A DNA stretch of 64,000 nt from Evernia prunastri (taxonomy: Eukaryota; Ascomycota; Lecanoromycetes; Lecanorales; Parmeliaceae), in the NCBI GenBank assembly GCA_003184365.1, contig NKYR01000012.1:62001-126000 (forward strand). Reading direction: 5' to 3'. Positions 31,861 to 43,640 of the stretch are shown here, one piece after another (position 1 is the stretch's first letter; each line of letters begins with the position of its first letter). The notes under the pieces were generated by a model. It was given only the letters and a program-made list of their open reading frames with translations, had not been told where the DNA came from and made no database searches. The position numbers were made by a program, and so were the translations under genes.

Positions 31861-32950
31861 GTCTGCTAGATAAGGGATGCCTCTAATGCAATGAATTTGG
31901 AAGAGGAAGGACGGGAGAAGAATCGGGGAGGTTTGCAATATGTGGGCGTACCGTCTGATCTCGGTCTCGTGATGCCTGACAATGATCTGGAGAGTCGTGG
32001 GGAATTGTCCGTTTGATCATTGGAGCGGGGCTCGCGAGCCTCTCGTGCGAGGGGAAGCTGATTGAAAGCTGGTTGCATAATTGATGGCTGCTGTATGTTT
32101 CGAGTCAATGTGCGACAGGCACCAGGTGCTCAATGTTGTGCTAGGAGGTGTTGGAGATGGATGGTGGGCTGGTGGGGGCTGTGACGGGCAAGGTGGTTAA
32201 GGTGCCCGCATCCACACATTTGGCCCTTTGTTCGATCGTTCAGCGGGGCGGAAGACTTTTGTGATTACAATGAAGCGCAATCATTGGCATTCATTAGCAT
32301 AATAGAATGCAATAACAATCATGAGCAAAGGAAGACGAGGAGAATAATGATGATGGGTGAAGCTGAAGGAGCTGAGGTTGCCCTGATCCTGATGATTGCT
32401 GATGATGTTCGCAGATGACGCTTGGTGGACCCTGAGATCTGGACTCTTAGGGCACTCGGGGTAGTTAGTACTCTACATAAGTACAACATAAGGTTAGTAT
32501 TCTATGCTGGATCAGTGGACGCCTAGAGATCGTGAGGGGCTTGGACCCTGCAGATGACACATGACAAGCTGGTTCATACCTACCTAGAGTAAGCCTTCTT
32601 ACGAGTCAATCAATACCGTTCAATTGTTACGCGACTTCAACATCTCACCGAGCCGATGGATTTGTATGCAACATTGGTATTCCTCTATCTGACCTGTGCC
32701 TAACATCGCATGAATTATCTGAATCATAGCATCCGAGCGTATCCTAATCAGCACACTTGGAACGTAGTATCCTAGCCATCTCACCAACGTGTTCTGGCTA
32801 TTGTACAATCCAGCAGGCATAACCTTCGTAGTGTGGAAGAGAAAAGAACTTGCATCATCATGATCGAACAAATGAAATGGGCATACCATGCATGCTGAAC
32901 CTCTTCAGGAGATCCATCAAGCACAGCGAGAAGCCATACTTACCATGGCC
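31861..32950. other. Intergenic
   Basis: Contains the upstream region of the membrane protein gene. A minus-strand frame 32620-32889 is unsupported. Confidence 0.4.
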
Positions 32951-34615
32951 TTAAGAAAAGCTCTTCTTCTGACCTTGGAAGTCACCGAACCCTCCGCGGT
33001 TGGTCGAACCTCCACGTCCACCACGGCCCCCTCCACGTCCTCCACGATCGTTGAAACCTCCGCGACCGCGTCCTCCGCGTCCACCACGGTCATTACCACC
33101 GCGGCCTCCACGGAACCCGCCACCACGTCCGCCGCGTCCACCGGGAGAATCGTTGTTACGAGGTGGACGAGGGGTAGAGTAATCCAGGCGAACAGGACGG
33201 CCCAAGACTAGAGCGCCGCTCATCTTGCCGAAAACCTCTTGGGCTTCTTCAACCGATCCGAACTGAACGTATCCAAAGCCTTTGGGATTGCCAGTCTCCA
33301 TATCCGTAGGCAGGCGAACACCAAGAACACTGCCATGCTTTCCAAACTCCTCACCCACCGTGTCTTCAGTCGCTTCAAAGGCAAGGTTGGCAACAAAGAT
33401 GGTGTCGCTGGCAGGGCTCAAGTTGTCTCCAAACGACTTGGAGCGGTCTTGACGCTGGGAAGGAGGAGCTTTGGGCTTCGAGAAATCGACATTGATGGTG
33501 CGGCCGTCGATCTCGGATTCGTGCATAGCCTTCTGCGCCTTCACGCCGTCGGCAGCATTAACAAATTCGACGTAGCCATATCTGCAGCAATGTCAGTCTC
33601 GACGCACACCACAACAGCAGAAGCTGAATTACCCTTTGGAACGGCCAGAGTCGCGATCGGTAATGACTCGAACACCAGACAGCTCCCCAAAGCTCTCAAA
33701 TTCTCGAGTAAGCCATTCTTCGTCGACATTGTATGAAAGACGACCAACAAAGAGATTCCTCTCGGTCGCCTCGTCACCCATGGAGTCAGTCTTGGTCTTC
33801 TTAGCCGCAGGCTGGGCCTCAGCTTCGGCCTTGCGCTTCTTGGGAGCTGGAGCTACGGTCTCCTCGTCCTCCTCTTCGCTCTCCTCATCAGATGAACCGT
33901 CGGATGTGCCAGACGAAGTGTCATCGCTACCAGACTCCTCCTCGGATGAGGCCTATAATGATGAGTAAGTGACACGCAAGGTTAGAAGTCCAGCAGACAC
34001 GGTGTGTACCTCTTTGGAAGCCACCACCTCTAGCTTGCCGTTCAATGCCTTGGCATCTACAGGGCCTTTTTTCTCAGTCTCCTCGTCGCTCTCTTCATCG
34101 TCTTCCTCACTGCTGTTTTCTTCACTATCGGATCCTTCTTTCGCACCAGCGACAGTGTTCTTGGCCGCAGTAGGTGCTTCCATGTCATCGTCAGAAGATT
34201 CAGATGAGTCAGAAGACTCGGAGTCCTCGTTTTCGCTGTCGGCCTTGGGAGCGACCTTGGTGACGCCGTTGGTCTTGACGCCATTCGTCTTTGCGACCGC
34301 CTTGGGGGCAGGGACTTCAGCCTCAGACTCATCGCTGCTAGCGGAGCTTGCGCTACTCTCTTCCTCGTCCTCACTCTCGCTACTGCTGCTTGGAACAGGT
34401 GTTGGCTCTTTGTTCACTTTCTTGGATTTCTTTCCCTCTTTGCCCACTTTGTCGGCCTTCACGGCGACCTGCTTGGCGACGTCCTTGCTCTTGGACTTTG
34501 ATGTCTGAGATGGTTTAGTGACGGCGCCTTGTTTGACTGATGAAAGCGATTTGACCTGTGCGTCCTTGCTGGACTTGATGGCCTTTTCAGGCTGTGCGGA
34601 CTTTGTCTTTGCCAT
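32951..34615 (-). CDS. NSR1: Nucleolin-like ribosome-biogenesis protein
   Basis: Exons are 34010-34615, 33633-33952 and 32951-33581; introns 33953-34009 (57 bp) and 33582-33632 (51 bp); the frame closes at 518 residues. The layout is that of yeast Nsr1 / fission yeast Gar2 / nucleolin. A Lys-rich then Ser/Glu/Asp-rich N-terminus (about 1-235) has alternating acidic-serine blocks, and a PKKRK nuclear signal lies near 239. RRM1 covers about 268-345 (RNP2 LFVGRL, RNP1 KGYGYVEF, split by intron 2). RRM2 covers about 369-445 (RNP2 IFVANL, RNP1 KGFGYVQF). An RGG-rich tail lies at about 455-505. In the family it acts in the nucleolus in pre-rRNA processing and 40S assembly; RGG tails are usual arginine-methylation sites. 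Confidence 0.95.
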
Positions 34616-35309
34616 TGCGTAAATTGTTGACTACTCTAATAAAGAATCAGCATTGGTCATGTTCGTGAAGATATGAGTGGCTACGTGGAGTCGACGAAAG
34701 GGGGAGGTGCACAAAAATTGCTCAAAGTTGCTCACTTGATGGTAGTAGAGAAGTGTACAATTTGCCCTCTGTGTCAATGACCCTCAGATCCAAGTGCGGC
34801 AACCCTCTGATTTGCAGAATGTCACAAGCCCACAGTATGCTACTTCGGAAAGAAGTACTTGTATGTGTATGAATGCTCAAGGTCACAGAATGGAATCAAC
34901 GGTCAGGATAAAGCTCAAGAACCCACAAGCCCACTGGTCACAGTCAAGAAGAACCCACAGAGTCCACTGATTGATCCCACTGATTAGTGTGCAGCGAAGC
35001 TATGACAGCTGTGATAACTGCGTTTGTATACTGTAAGAAGAGTGAAGCCCTCACAAATGATGTTTGAAATGTATTGTATCAAGGAAGACGAGAATGTTGG
35101 TGGGAAAATTCGAGCTCGATTTTGTCAAGAAAATTTCGTGCGGGTGGGGACCTCGAATTAGCGCCGAGCTATTGAGGTTAAAGCACAGTAGATTTCAGCC
35201 CTATCGGCTCTCGGAAATCGCGTTGACCTCGACCGCGACGGTACACATCCTGGCGTTCATTCTCAGCTTTTCACCACATACATGCGGAGTTGGGAGAGGT
35301 ACCGTCACC
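34616..35309. other. Divergent promoter region
   Basis: About 700 bp between the start codons of the nucleolin-like gene (minus) and ALG6 (plus). It probably holds both promoters. CACAGTC/CACAGAG-like short repeats occur near 34920-34960. Confidence 0.5.
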
Positions 35310-37284
35310 ATGCCAGCTCCTCCTTCAACTTATAAGGCTAGTAAGAGAAGGAAGCGAGATTCTCCACCTGCAACGTCGAGCAATGAGCTTGAGAGATCAG
35401 ACAAGAAAGTAGGGACCCAAAGCCCGGCATTCCCATTGGTGGCATTCTTTTGGCCGGCAAGAAAGAACACATCGCAATGGGTGATACTACCCTTGGTTCT
35501 CATGTTCGTCGGCCTGTTCAGATGGTGCGCAGGGTTCTGGGGCTACTCTGGTACAGATCTCTCGGCTATATCGTGGGTCTTGGGCTAATGTCTGCTAGGT
35601 TTCCAAACCCCTCCAATGCACGGTGACTACGAAGCCCAGAGGCACTGGATGGAGATTACTACGCAATTACCGATATCAGAATGGTACTTCTACGATCTGC
35701 AGTACTGGGGTTTAGACTACCCCCCTTTGACTGCGTACCATAGCTGGCTTCTTGGAAAGATGTGAGGAACATCAAACACTTGGATTACATGTTATTGATG
35801 CGGAACGCAGTGGCTCTGTATTCAACCCGTCTTGGTTCGCCCTTTACAGCTCTCGTGGGATTGAGGAACAACTTCTCAAAGTCTTTATGCGCGCCACAGT
35901 CATTGTCTCCGAGTACATGGTGTACATACCGGCAGCAATCATCTTTAATCGAAAGCTTGCTCAACAGCGAGGCGTCAGTAAATGGGAGAGTTCGATAGCG
36001 CTGACCGCCATACTAATGCAGCCTGCTACCATCCTAATCGACAATGCACACTTCCAGTTCAACACCGTCATGCTCGGATTCGTAGTGGCCAGCATGTCAA
36101 GTCTGCTGTCAGATCGCTACATGTGGGCTTGTGTCTTTTTCGTCTCCGCCTTATGCTTCAAGCAGATGGCGCTATACTACGCTCCCGCAATTTTTGCCTA
36201 CCTCGTCGGCGTCTGCCTTATTCCCAAGCTACACGTTGGCCGCTTCATAGGAATAGCCATTGTCACTATACTCTCTTTCGCCTTGATGTTCGCGCCTTTA
36301 CTTCTCGGCTCTCTCTACGATCATTACCGAGGTATCTCGCCATCTCTTGACGTTATAGACCGGGAGGTCAACCCTCTCTTCGTGCACTTTTTGCCTTATG
36401 TAGAGTCCGACTCCTATCTTTACTCGCCTGTCCTGGAACTCACACAAAGCATCCATCGAGTCTTTCCCTTTTCCCGCGGTCTCTTCGAGGACAAGGTCGC
36501 AAATGTTTGGTGCGCCATCCACACGCTCCACAAGCTCAATACATACCCTATCCCGCTTCTACAGCGTGTCTCGCTTCTAGCCACTATCGTCGCCATATTA
36601 CCCGCCTGCATGATAATCTCTACCTCCCCTAGAAAAGAGTTCATGCCGTGGGCATTAGCTAGCAGTGCATGGGGCTTCTTCTTGTGCTCATTTCAGGTAC
36701 ATGAGAAAAGCGTGCTCCTGCCTTTGCTACCGATGACTGTGATGCTTGGCGGAAATGGTGGTCTGAGTGTCGAGATGAGAGCATGGATCGGATGGGCGAA
36801 TATGCTTGCTGTGTGGACGCTTTTTCCGCTGCTAAAGAGGGACGAGTTGAGGGTCCCTTACTTTGTGCTCTCGCTATTATGGGCGTACTTAATGGGGTTA
36901 CCGCCGACCAGCCTAGATCTCTACATGGGGCAACAAGCGAGGAAGAGCGGTATCCGTCCGTCGACAAGAGCCATGCACCTCGGCTTCTATGCAACAATGA
37001 TCGGATGGCATCTTGCGGAGGCTTTCATCGAGAGTCCGAAAGGAAAACCGGATATTTGGGTCGTGCTGAACGTGGTGATCGGTGCGGCAGGTTTTGGCAT
37101 CTGTTATCTATGGTGCACGTGGCAGCTTTTGCTGCAAAGCGGCATCCTGCAGGATTGGTTTGCATTTCGGACCGAGATGGACCAGAAGGAAGGAAAGGGG
37201 GAGCAGAAGCGGCCGACGACTCCTCTACCGAACGGGAGCAAGGCGAAAAATTTGAAAGGTGGCAAAGCACCAAAAAGGTCGTGA
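35310..37284 (+). CDS. ALG6: Dolichyl-P-Glc:Man9GlcNAc2-PP-dolichol alpha-1,3-glucosyltransferase
   Basis: Exons are 35310-35550, 35599-35761 and 35811-37284, with introns of 48 and 49 bp; the frame closes at 625 residues. The Alg6 signature is clear right after the first membrane helix: PMHGDYEAQRHWMEIT, then QYWGLDYPPLTAYHS, then VFNPSWFALYSSRGIE. The related Alg8 has a different motif there. More than ten hydrophobic helices follow, and the tail is Lys-rich (KGGKAPKRS) like an ER-retained protein. The enzyme adds the first glucose to the lipid-linked oligosaccharide in the ER lumen before transfer to protein. The acidic GD and HWME residues of the first luminal loop are present. It starts at the ATG in CACCATGCC; the N-terminal 60 residues are Lys/Ser-rich and cytosolic. 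Confidence 0.95.
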
Positions 37285-37566
37285 ATGATAACTTGGGTGG
37301 CGGCGCATATGTTTTGAGATACCCAACTCCTGTAAAGCTGGTCTATTGAGGACATATAGAAGCAGCGATTGTGACATACCAGAGCAGAGAGATCTCCCCT
37401 TCATCTAATAATGCAGCTAGCTCATGACGCCCTTCAATGCAACGCTCTTCCCTGCCATGCTTTTTTCGCCCCTCTTGCATATCATACAATCGCCCCCTCC
37501 ACCACCCACCCATACCACATTTCTCCCGCAACCCCCTCCTTGACACAGCCGTCCCCGCATCATGCA
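37285..37566. other. Convergent 3' region
   Basis: 282 bp between the stop codons of ALG6 (plus) and COX17 (minus). Both transcripts must end here; no terminator signal is obvious. Confidence 0.5.
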
Positions 37567-37980
37567 TCACGCGATATTGAACCCATACCCTTTCATGCAG
37601 CTCCTGTACTTCTCCACCGTGCTCTGGCACGCTTCTTGCGGGTTGTCGCTGTTGCTGAAGAGCATGCATTCGTCCCGCGAGGCTTTTTCGTCTTTGCACA
37701 CGCAGCAGGGCTAGCGGGTATCAGCGGGTAGAACGGCAGCGGTGGGGGGCGTGCAATGGGGGGCGGGGGAAGAGGCGAGTACCTTTATTTTCGCAGCGGC
37801 TTCCCCGGGCGGTTTGAGGTCCGTGGATAGGTTGGTGGCTGTTGGGGGGGCTGCGGTGCAGAAGGGTGGTGTTAGCCGGTCTGGGTGCTGCGATGGGAGG
37901 GTGTGCGGAGGAAAGAGGTGGGGGGTAGGAGGGTGGAGGGGCGTACTTCTTGATGAGGCTGAGATCGCGGTGGAGGACAT
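37567..37980 (-). CDS. COX17: Cytochrome c oxidase copper chaperone
   Basis: Three short exons give 81 residues: 37947-37980, 37783-37850 and 37567-37710. The introns are 37851-37946 (96 bp, with GGCTAAC branch and GCAG acceptor) and 37711-37782 (72 bp). The core is unmistakable: KPCCVCKDEKASRDEC, then EACQSTVEKYRSCMKGYGF. C36-C37 form the copper-binding pair. C39/C49 and C62/C72 form the twin CX9C pattern of the mitochondrial intermembrane space Mia40 pathway. The protein hands copper to Sco1 and Cox11 for cytochrome oxidase assembly. The N-terminal extension is Ser/Thr/Pro-rich and variable, as usual. Each exon alone is too short to show as a long frame. Confidence 0.94.
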
Positions 37981-38984
37981 TGTGGGGGGTGCAGCGGGTG
38001 GAGGGAGATGCTGTCGATTGGGTTGGAGGAGGGAGATCAGATCAGGGTGGCTATGGTTTGTGAAGGCTTGGAGGTTTGAGTTGCTGAGTTGGACTGCTCG
38101 ATTTCAAATCCGAGGACTGGATGTCTGGATGTCTAGATGTCTGGAGTTAATGCCGAGGCGCGCTAGATTTCTATCAACCGAAGTAAAGCCGACCTCGATG
38201 GGACCGCGGGCTTCCAAATTGTGAAAACTCTTTGCGTGAATTGGATGTAATGGGTTCCTCGATTCAAATTCATTGCTGGGTCTGTCGTATGGTTTTTAGA
38301 GATCTGGATTAGATGTCACTTGCGAGAGCAAACGGTGAGACAATTGTTGACATGCTCGCTCCTATCGTTGCTGGACTGAACCAGTATCTCCGATCTTTTG
38401 ACACTTTCATTGATGGTTGTATGCTTCTCCCCAATGAGAGATGGTTGCGTGATTCGATCTTTTTTTTTAATATCTGTGGTTGTCGAAAATTTGTAACTGG
38501 CTTGAAGAGATACCTGCTGCCCTATTTGGGCGTCACTTCCGTCACCAGTACTCGAACTCTCGCATAATTCAACCACGGACCAAGTGGTTGGACTTGGTGC
38601 ATTAGACCTTTCAGGAGAGGGTTTTATGCTTGGCTCTACCAGCCTAAAAACATTGTAATTTTAAAACAGATCGTCTTGGTAACAGGTCTCGCGCCTTGCG
38701 CGGGAGATTGTCTCTGTATCCTGCGATCGAAAGGGTCAGAGTCTATGATCCAACGCGGCTGATCTCCTTACAGAAATTTCGCATAAAGTCAGAGCAAGAA
38801 ATGGTGGGGTGTTGACCAAATTGATGCCCTCTTAATCAGCAACAAATATTGAGGCCTAAGTCTATGTAAACGAGCGTACGGCCTTGACGGAAAGTCACAA
38901 GAACGCCGGCCACCGCTTTCTGAGCTCCAGACGTCAAGAGCTCAGTCCATCAGTTAGTCCTGCCAGTACTAGGATTTCGTTTCC
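37981..38984. other. Intergenic
   Basis: Upstream of COX17; no supported gene. Confidence 0.45.
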
Positions 38985-39776
38985 TTATTCCAACTCTGCC
39001 AAATCGACATCCTCTCCCTCCGTCGCTCTCTGAATCGTCCTATCCCGGGACGTCTTTAAGACATGCTCTTGTGCATCCTGGTAGCCGGCCTGTCCGTTCT
39101 TCTGCTTGCTAGTGGCACTGACCCCTATATGAGGGAAAAGATAGGCTAAAAGCGGAAAATGCAAGGCCGTGAGGCGGGTGAAATACAGGAGCAGTCCCCG
39201 TACTGTAGGCTGTTCCTCCGATGCCTTCTTTTCTACGTTGTCGTCATTGTGAGTCTGACCTGTTTCGAAGCGGCAGCGGACTGTCTTTCCGCATCTGTCG
39301 CAGTCGTGCCATGTGTCACAAAGCACGTATACTGATGACGTTTGGCTCCCGTCGTTAGAGGTGCTCGGGGACCCGGATGCTTGATCTTCGAGATCTGCGG
39401 CCCTGTCGTATGGAATGGCTACCTCAGCCGAGCTTGATGGATCTGGGAAATCATTCTCAGCGTCTTTCTTTTGCTTGCCATCGCTGCTTGACTCAGTGGG
39501 GCCTCCAGCTCTAGGCGTAGTCCCTCCAGCTGTAGGACTCCAGGGCCGTATGGTCTCTTCGTCTTCAATATCCTGCACTAGTGTCTTGGGTGCACTTGGA
39601 GAGGTACTTGTTGCGGGCGCTGAGTTCGTTGAGATTGCCTTGTCCATCAGTTGTCGAGCTTGATCCGAGGCGGCCACTGCATATGGGAAAGTCGCGGTGG
39701 TGGGCGTGGGAGGCGGAGTAAGTTGCTCGTAGTCATCTTGCTGCTGGAGAAAATTTGTATCTTGTGTTGACGCCAT
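38985..39776 (-). CDS. Hypothetical protein with Cys motif and hydrophobic segment
   Basis: One exon of 263 residues starts at 39776. The first 140 residues are disordered, rich in Thr/Pro/Ser (TPPPTPTTATFP) and acidic. Then comes a short Cys motif, CDTWHDCDRCGKTVRCRF (C-x5-C-x2-C-x5-C), which could bind zinc. A hydrophobic stretch follows (LLLYFTRLTALHFPLLAYLF, near residues 195-214) and an acidic C-terminus. No family is recognised. A membrane or membrane-associated protein is plausible. Confidence 0.5.
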   Translation of the reverse strand: MASTQDTNFLQQQDDYEQLTPPPTPTTATFPYAVAASDQARQLMDKAISTNSAPATSTSPSAPKTLVQDIEDEETIRPWSPTAGGTTPRAGGPTESSSDGKQKKDAENDFPDPSSSAEVAIPYDRAADLEDQASGSPSTSNDGSQTSSVYVLCDTWHDCDRCGKTVRCRFETGQTHNDDNVEKKASEEQPTVRGLLLYFTRLTALHFPLLAYLFPHIGVSATSKQKNGQAGYQDAQEHVLKTSRDRTIQRATEGEDVDLAELE

Positions 39777-40647
39777 TGTTGTGCTGTTTGAGTTGGTGAG
39801 TCCAGGAGGTACATTTTCGAACTAACAGTTGGGTTGGAAAAGCATCTATATAGAACCCTTGATTGCCTGGAAGAGTTTTGCTTTGTTCATCTGCTCTTGC
39901 TTTGCGATGTCTCTAGAGCCTTCTACTTGTTGCGGTTTGCTACTTCTGTCGCTTTCCTTCGCTTTTGTCTCATCTTTGAAGAAGCAGGCACTGATATCTC
40001 CCAGCATTATTAAACTATGAGCTTCACAGGTCTGAAAGGTTTCATGAAAAGGTGAGATGCTTGATCTGTACAGAAACCTGCGGGTTTTACCCACAACGCC
40101 CTTAGAAACTTCTAGCTATGCTGCCACTATCCGCTGGGTCCGTTGGTTTCTGTTCTTTGTCTTCCTGATACCCCCTTGCTGGATGCATCTCTCCTGGGGA
40201 TCTTATGTGTCTGCTCGATCCTGTTCCAGATCTTGCAGGAGCAAAAAGTGATGAGAGTTTTGAATGCGAGTTTCGAGCAAGGACAGAGGCCCCGGTCACC
40301 GAGGGTTTCCTGGTCTTGTACGGGCTAGCAATCATAACGCTCTCTTGCTTCAGGAAACCCTTAACGAACTTGACTAGCGTTTTCTTCAGACTCGCTGCTA
40401 TCGTCCATACCTTGACGTCTGCGCTGCTGTTCCGTCGACTACGTGAGAAAACAGAGGTACAGAGGCTCTCTAAAATCGCCTGGAAAAGTCATGGTTAATG
40501 TCGCCCGATTCTCTACCAATGTATGTTTCGTACTCATAATTCCATCTCAACACGCTCTCACTTTTATATGGAGTCCTCTAACCGTGGGCCAGGATTTTCG
40601 CTAGGTTATCAGGACTCATGGTGCCGACTCTTGTACTTGAGCCCTAT
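39777..40647. other. Intergenic
   Basis: No supported gene; several short frames overlap without family likeness. Confidence 0.4.
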
Positions 40648-41637
40648 CTAAACTAGTGGGTTCTCCTCCTGCCCTTCCTGAAGTTTGCTATCTGAAGTGT
40701 CCTCATGGTTCCACCAGTCGATCTCCTTCTCCTTCCCCTTTTCCTTACTACTAGATGGTAGCGTGCTCCGGTTATCCTCTATGCGCAGTCTATCTGCCCC
40801 CTTTGCACTTCTATTTCCACGCTTTCCCTTTTTGCCCGTGTCACCTTTACCAAGTCCATCTGCCGGCTTTATCTCTGCATTTCCACGAGATGGCCAGTAG
40901 ACACTTCCATATCTCCAGATATCCACACCGTTGTCCACATTGTCGACAAAGATAGGCAGGTCCTCCGTCTGGAATGAATCGTGCTTGAACCCCTGTAAAC
41001 AGCCAGCCCAATTCTCTTTCCATTTAAGAGCCTCCTTGGTTTCACACGTGCTGATACCCTCGATCACTTCGTCCAGGTCGGTGCCGATATACAAAGCTGG
41101 GTCACCCGGCTTGAAAGCTCGGGCTATCAGTTGGTGTGACGCACATGGCGCGAAAATTAATGTGCCCGCAGGTATGTGGTACACCCCGGCGTTGTACATC
41201 GTGACCGTATAGCCGCGAAGCTGTAGAAAACCCCTCTCCACCCCTGTGACCAAGTTGTCTTCGAAAAAGACCTCGATCGCGTCGCCCCCTGCCGCCAGGC
41301 CTTCCAGAAGCATCTCCAGCATGGCAAGTTGGTGCAGGGAGGTGTTGAGCTTTCCGGCACTCCGTCTCTCCGGCCTCGTCTCCAGGTCGATGTTGATGAA
41401 GTGGCCGAGGTTCAGGCATACGCATCGCGTGATCTTCGCCTTTTGCCCGCGCTCGATGAGGGACTCTAGGTGTTTGGTGCGGTCTGACTTTCGGAATTTG
41501 GCTTTGAAATTTTCGATGCCCTTGGTGGCATCGGCTCGGGTGAGCGGTCTGATGCTTGGTGCTGGCGCTGGAGGCTTGGGTGGTAGGGGCAGCGGTCCTG
41601 GAGTTTTGGCTATGTCCGAGTAGCGCTCCGGCGGCAT
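40648..41637 (-). CDS. SRR1-like domain protein
   Basis: One exon of 329 residues starts at 41637. After a Pro-rich N-terminus (residues 1-35), the region from about 70 to 200 follows the SRR1-like layout. It has CVCLNLGHF at the first strand, LHQLAMLEMLLEGL as the long helix, IEVFFEDNLVTGVERGFLQLRGYTV as the second strand and helix, then TLIFAPCASHQLIARAF and ALYIGTDLDEV. Plant SRR1 acts in clock and phytochrome signalling; fungal members are numerous and uncharacterised. The C-terminus is Lys/Gly-rich and disordered. A second, damaged copy lies 670 bp away on the same strand, indicating local duplication. Confidence 0.7.
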   Translation of the reverse strand: MPPERYSDIAKTPGPLPLPPKPPAPAPSIRPLTRADATKGIENFKAKFRKSDRTKHLESLIERGQKAKITRCVCLNLGHFINIDLETRPERRSAGKLNTSLHQLAMLEMLLEGLAAGGDAIEVFFEDNLVTGVERGFLQLRGYTVTMYNAGVYHIPAGTLIFAPCASHQLIARAFKPGDPALYIGTDLDEVIEGISTCETKEALKWKENWAGCLQGFKHDSFQTEDLPIFVDNVDNGVDIWRYGSVYWPSRGNAEIKPADGLGKGDTGKKGKRGNRSAKGADRLRIEDNRSTLPSSSKEKGKEKEIDWWNHEDTSDSKLQEGQEENPLV

Positions 41638-42305
41638 GGTGGTGCACGGCTCGGTTCCTATCTATGGTTTCGGAGCTTTTGCGCAGAGATTAAAGGTTGA
41701 TGGGCAAGGAAAGAATGATAGAGAATGGCTCTGAAATCAACCAGGGACAGATGTCGCAGATCGGTCCAGGGATCGTGGCTTGTATATCTTGAAAAAGGAT
41801 TGACGAAAACGCAGATCTTAAAAGCAAACACGCGCCCTTTGTGATGGTCTGCAGCGATAATCGGAATGTTTGCCTACCCTCAAGAGTCATTTCACTCGCC
41901 ATTCTCAAGCCTTAGCCCACTACATGTTCTCCATGTCAGAGCTACACGTCTAAGCTTTAGTTTCCCTACTACGTCGTACGTTCCTTTATATTTGATGTGG
42001 ACGATAATTCCCACGTGGGAAAACCACGTTGCAGAAATGAAAACCCAACTAAATATCGATATACAAGATTATTCATTGCTACCCCACGCTTTCGCAGTTG
42101 CTGATACAAGCGTGTTCAAGACTGTACATTACGTTATAATAAGCAAAAGCGCCGGTTCCTGTTCGATTATCGGTACTCTAACGAAGGAAACGACGAGATA
42201 TCAACGCTGCGAAGTTTTTCCTAGTCAGAAAAGAGGCTGTCAACGTCCGATTGGCTCTCTTCATCTTGTTCTGCCGCACTAGAGAGTCTCTCGGGCACCA
42301 TGTAA
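41638..42305. other. Intergenic between SRR1-like copies
   Basis: No gene recognised. Confidence 0.4.
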
Positions 42306-42700
42306 TTAGGATCTATCCAATTTTACAGACGCATAAGTTCCCTGTTCAAGCGGATCTTCCCCAGAGACAGGTTGGTGCTGCGTCTCGGAGGTGACCTCTG
42401 TGAACAACTCTAAAGTACGGACATGTCGATCGCGCCCGGGAACAGGGTTGCCATGCTCATCCGCAACGACCTTGTCTAGATCGTTGCCGATGCATACCAC
42501 TTGCACTTTGTTTCTGATCGCTCGGGTGAGAACCGCAGGGTCGACGTACGGCGCCAATAGAAGTATGCTGGTCGACATGTGCACATTGGCTTCGACATCT
42601 TTGACCACGTCGTAGCCAAAGTAATGGAGATAACCCTTTTCCGCTTTCGTGAAGCCAGCGTCCTGGATGAAGACTGGGATCCTGATTCTTCCCTGGGTCC
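42306..42700 (-). pseudogene. Truncated SRR1-like copy
   Basis: The minus strand reads IPVFIQDAGFTKAEKGYLHY, then FGYDVV, then TSILLLAPYVDPAVLTRAI and VVCIGNDLDKVV before a stop at 42306. This is the second half of an SRR1-like domain, parallel to residues ~110-200 of the intact neighbour (APCASHQLIARAF and LYIGTDLDEV). The first half of the domain (GLG strand and long helix) was not found upstream, and no start or splice series could be fixed. It is either a 5'-truncated duplicate or a gene whose upstream exons I cannot see. Confidence 0.55.
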
Positions 42701-43640
42701 CGTTTTTAGCATCCCAAAGCCGAAAGCGTTGTCTTTTATAACATATAGACCAAGCGTGGTCTGGTTACGATACCTCGAAAGGAGTGTAGACACCCGCCAT
42801 CACCCATCGTCTTCTCTTCACTTCAATCTCTCGGACTCGTTTCGTACCAGGAGGTCTCAAAGGCAAGCCTTAAGGCTAAGCGACACCGTAATGTCAAAGC
42901 AAGACAATGTTCTCACGGCTTTATCGAGAAGAAAAAGCGATGTAGTGAATGCAGCCGACCTACGTCTCTCGCCACACTATTCTCTAGTGCGTCCATAGCA
43001 AATCTCGACTTTTTGAGATTGGAACTCTGGTTCTTCCTTTGAAAGACTGAACGGCTGTGTGGTCTGTGGGGAACGTACGGATTAGGAGAGCCGAGACTTA
43101 GGAAGGGTTGGCGCGACTTACAGAAGACGCTGCCAGAAGAATATCGCGCGTTTCTGCATTCGTATACAAGAAATACGCAACCTGGACTATTTCATTCGAA
43201 GCGTTATCTCCTCTTTCTTCTAACATACGCTTCTTTAGGTATGGATATCGGCGTTGGAGAAGTCCGGCATACCAATTTTGGGAGCAGATCTAGGGGTTCT
43301 TTCTCAATCGTCGTGTTTAGGATGACAGTGAATTGGAGACCACTTCGGCGTCCCGTTGCTAGAGCGGTTCTCGGGACTCTTTCTCCTTGGGCATAGGAAC
43401 AGTGGATTGTTCATTGTTTGCCCATGAGCAGTGTTTTAGTTATCCTCAGATTGTGTTTATGATTGTGCCAATACATATACTCCAGGCACCACGAACAACA
43501 AGATTAATATGTATACATATCTCAAGTGACATAGTTGATATTCCACCCGCACCCCAGTCACAGATTCGAGCGCTTTTCCAATCAGCTAAGCCACCAGTCA
43601 AGCTCACCCATCCCAGGGCTTCAAAACAACTTCAGCTCCC
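42701..43640. other. Intergenic
   Basis: No supported gene. Confidence 0.4.

Noticed and set aside
33969..34508. Ser/Leu-rich 179-codon plus-strand frame
   Set aside because: Reverse of the acidic Ser/Glu blocks of the nucleolin-like gene.
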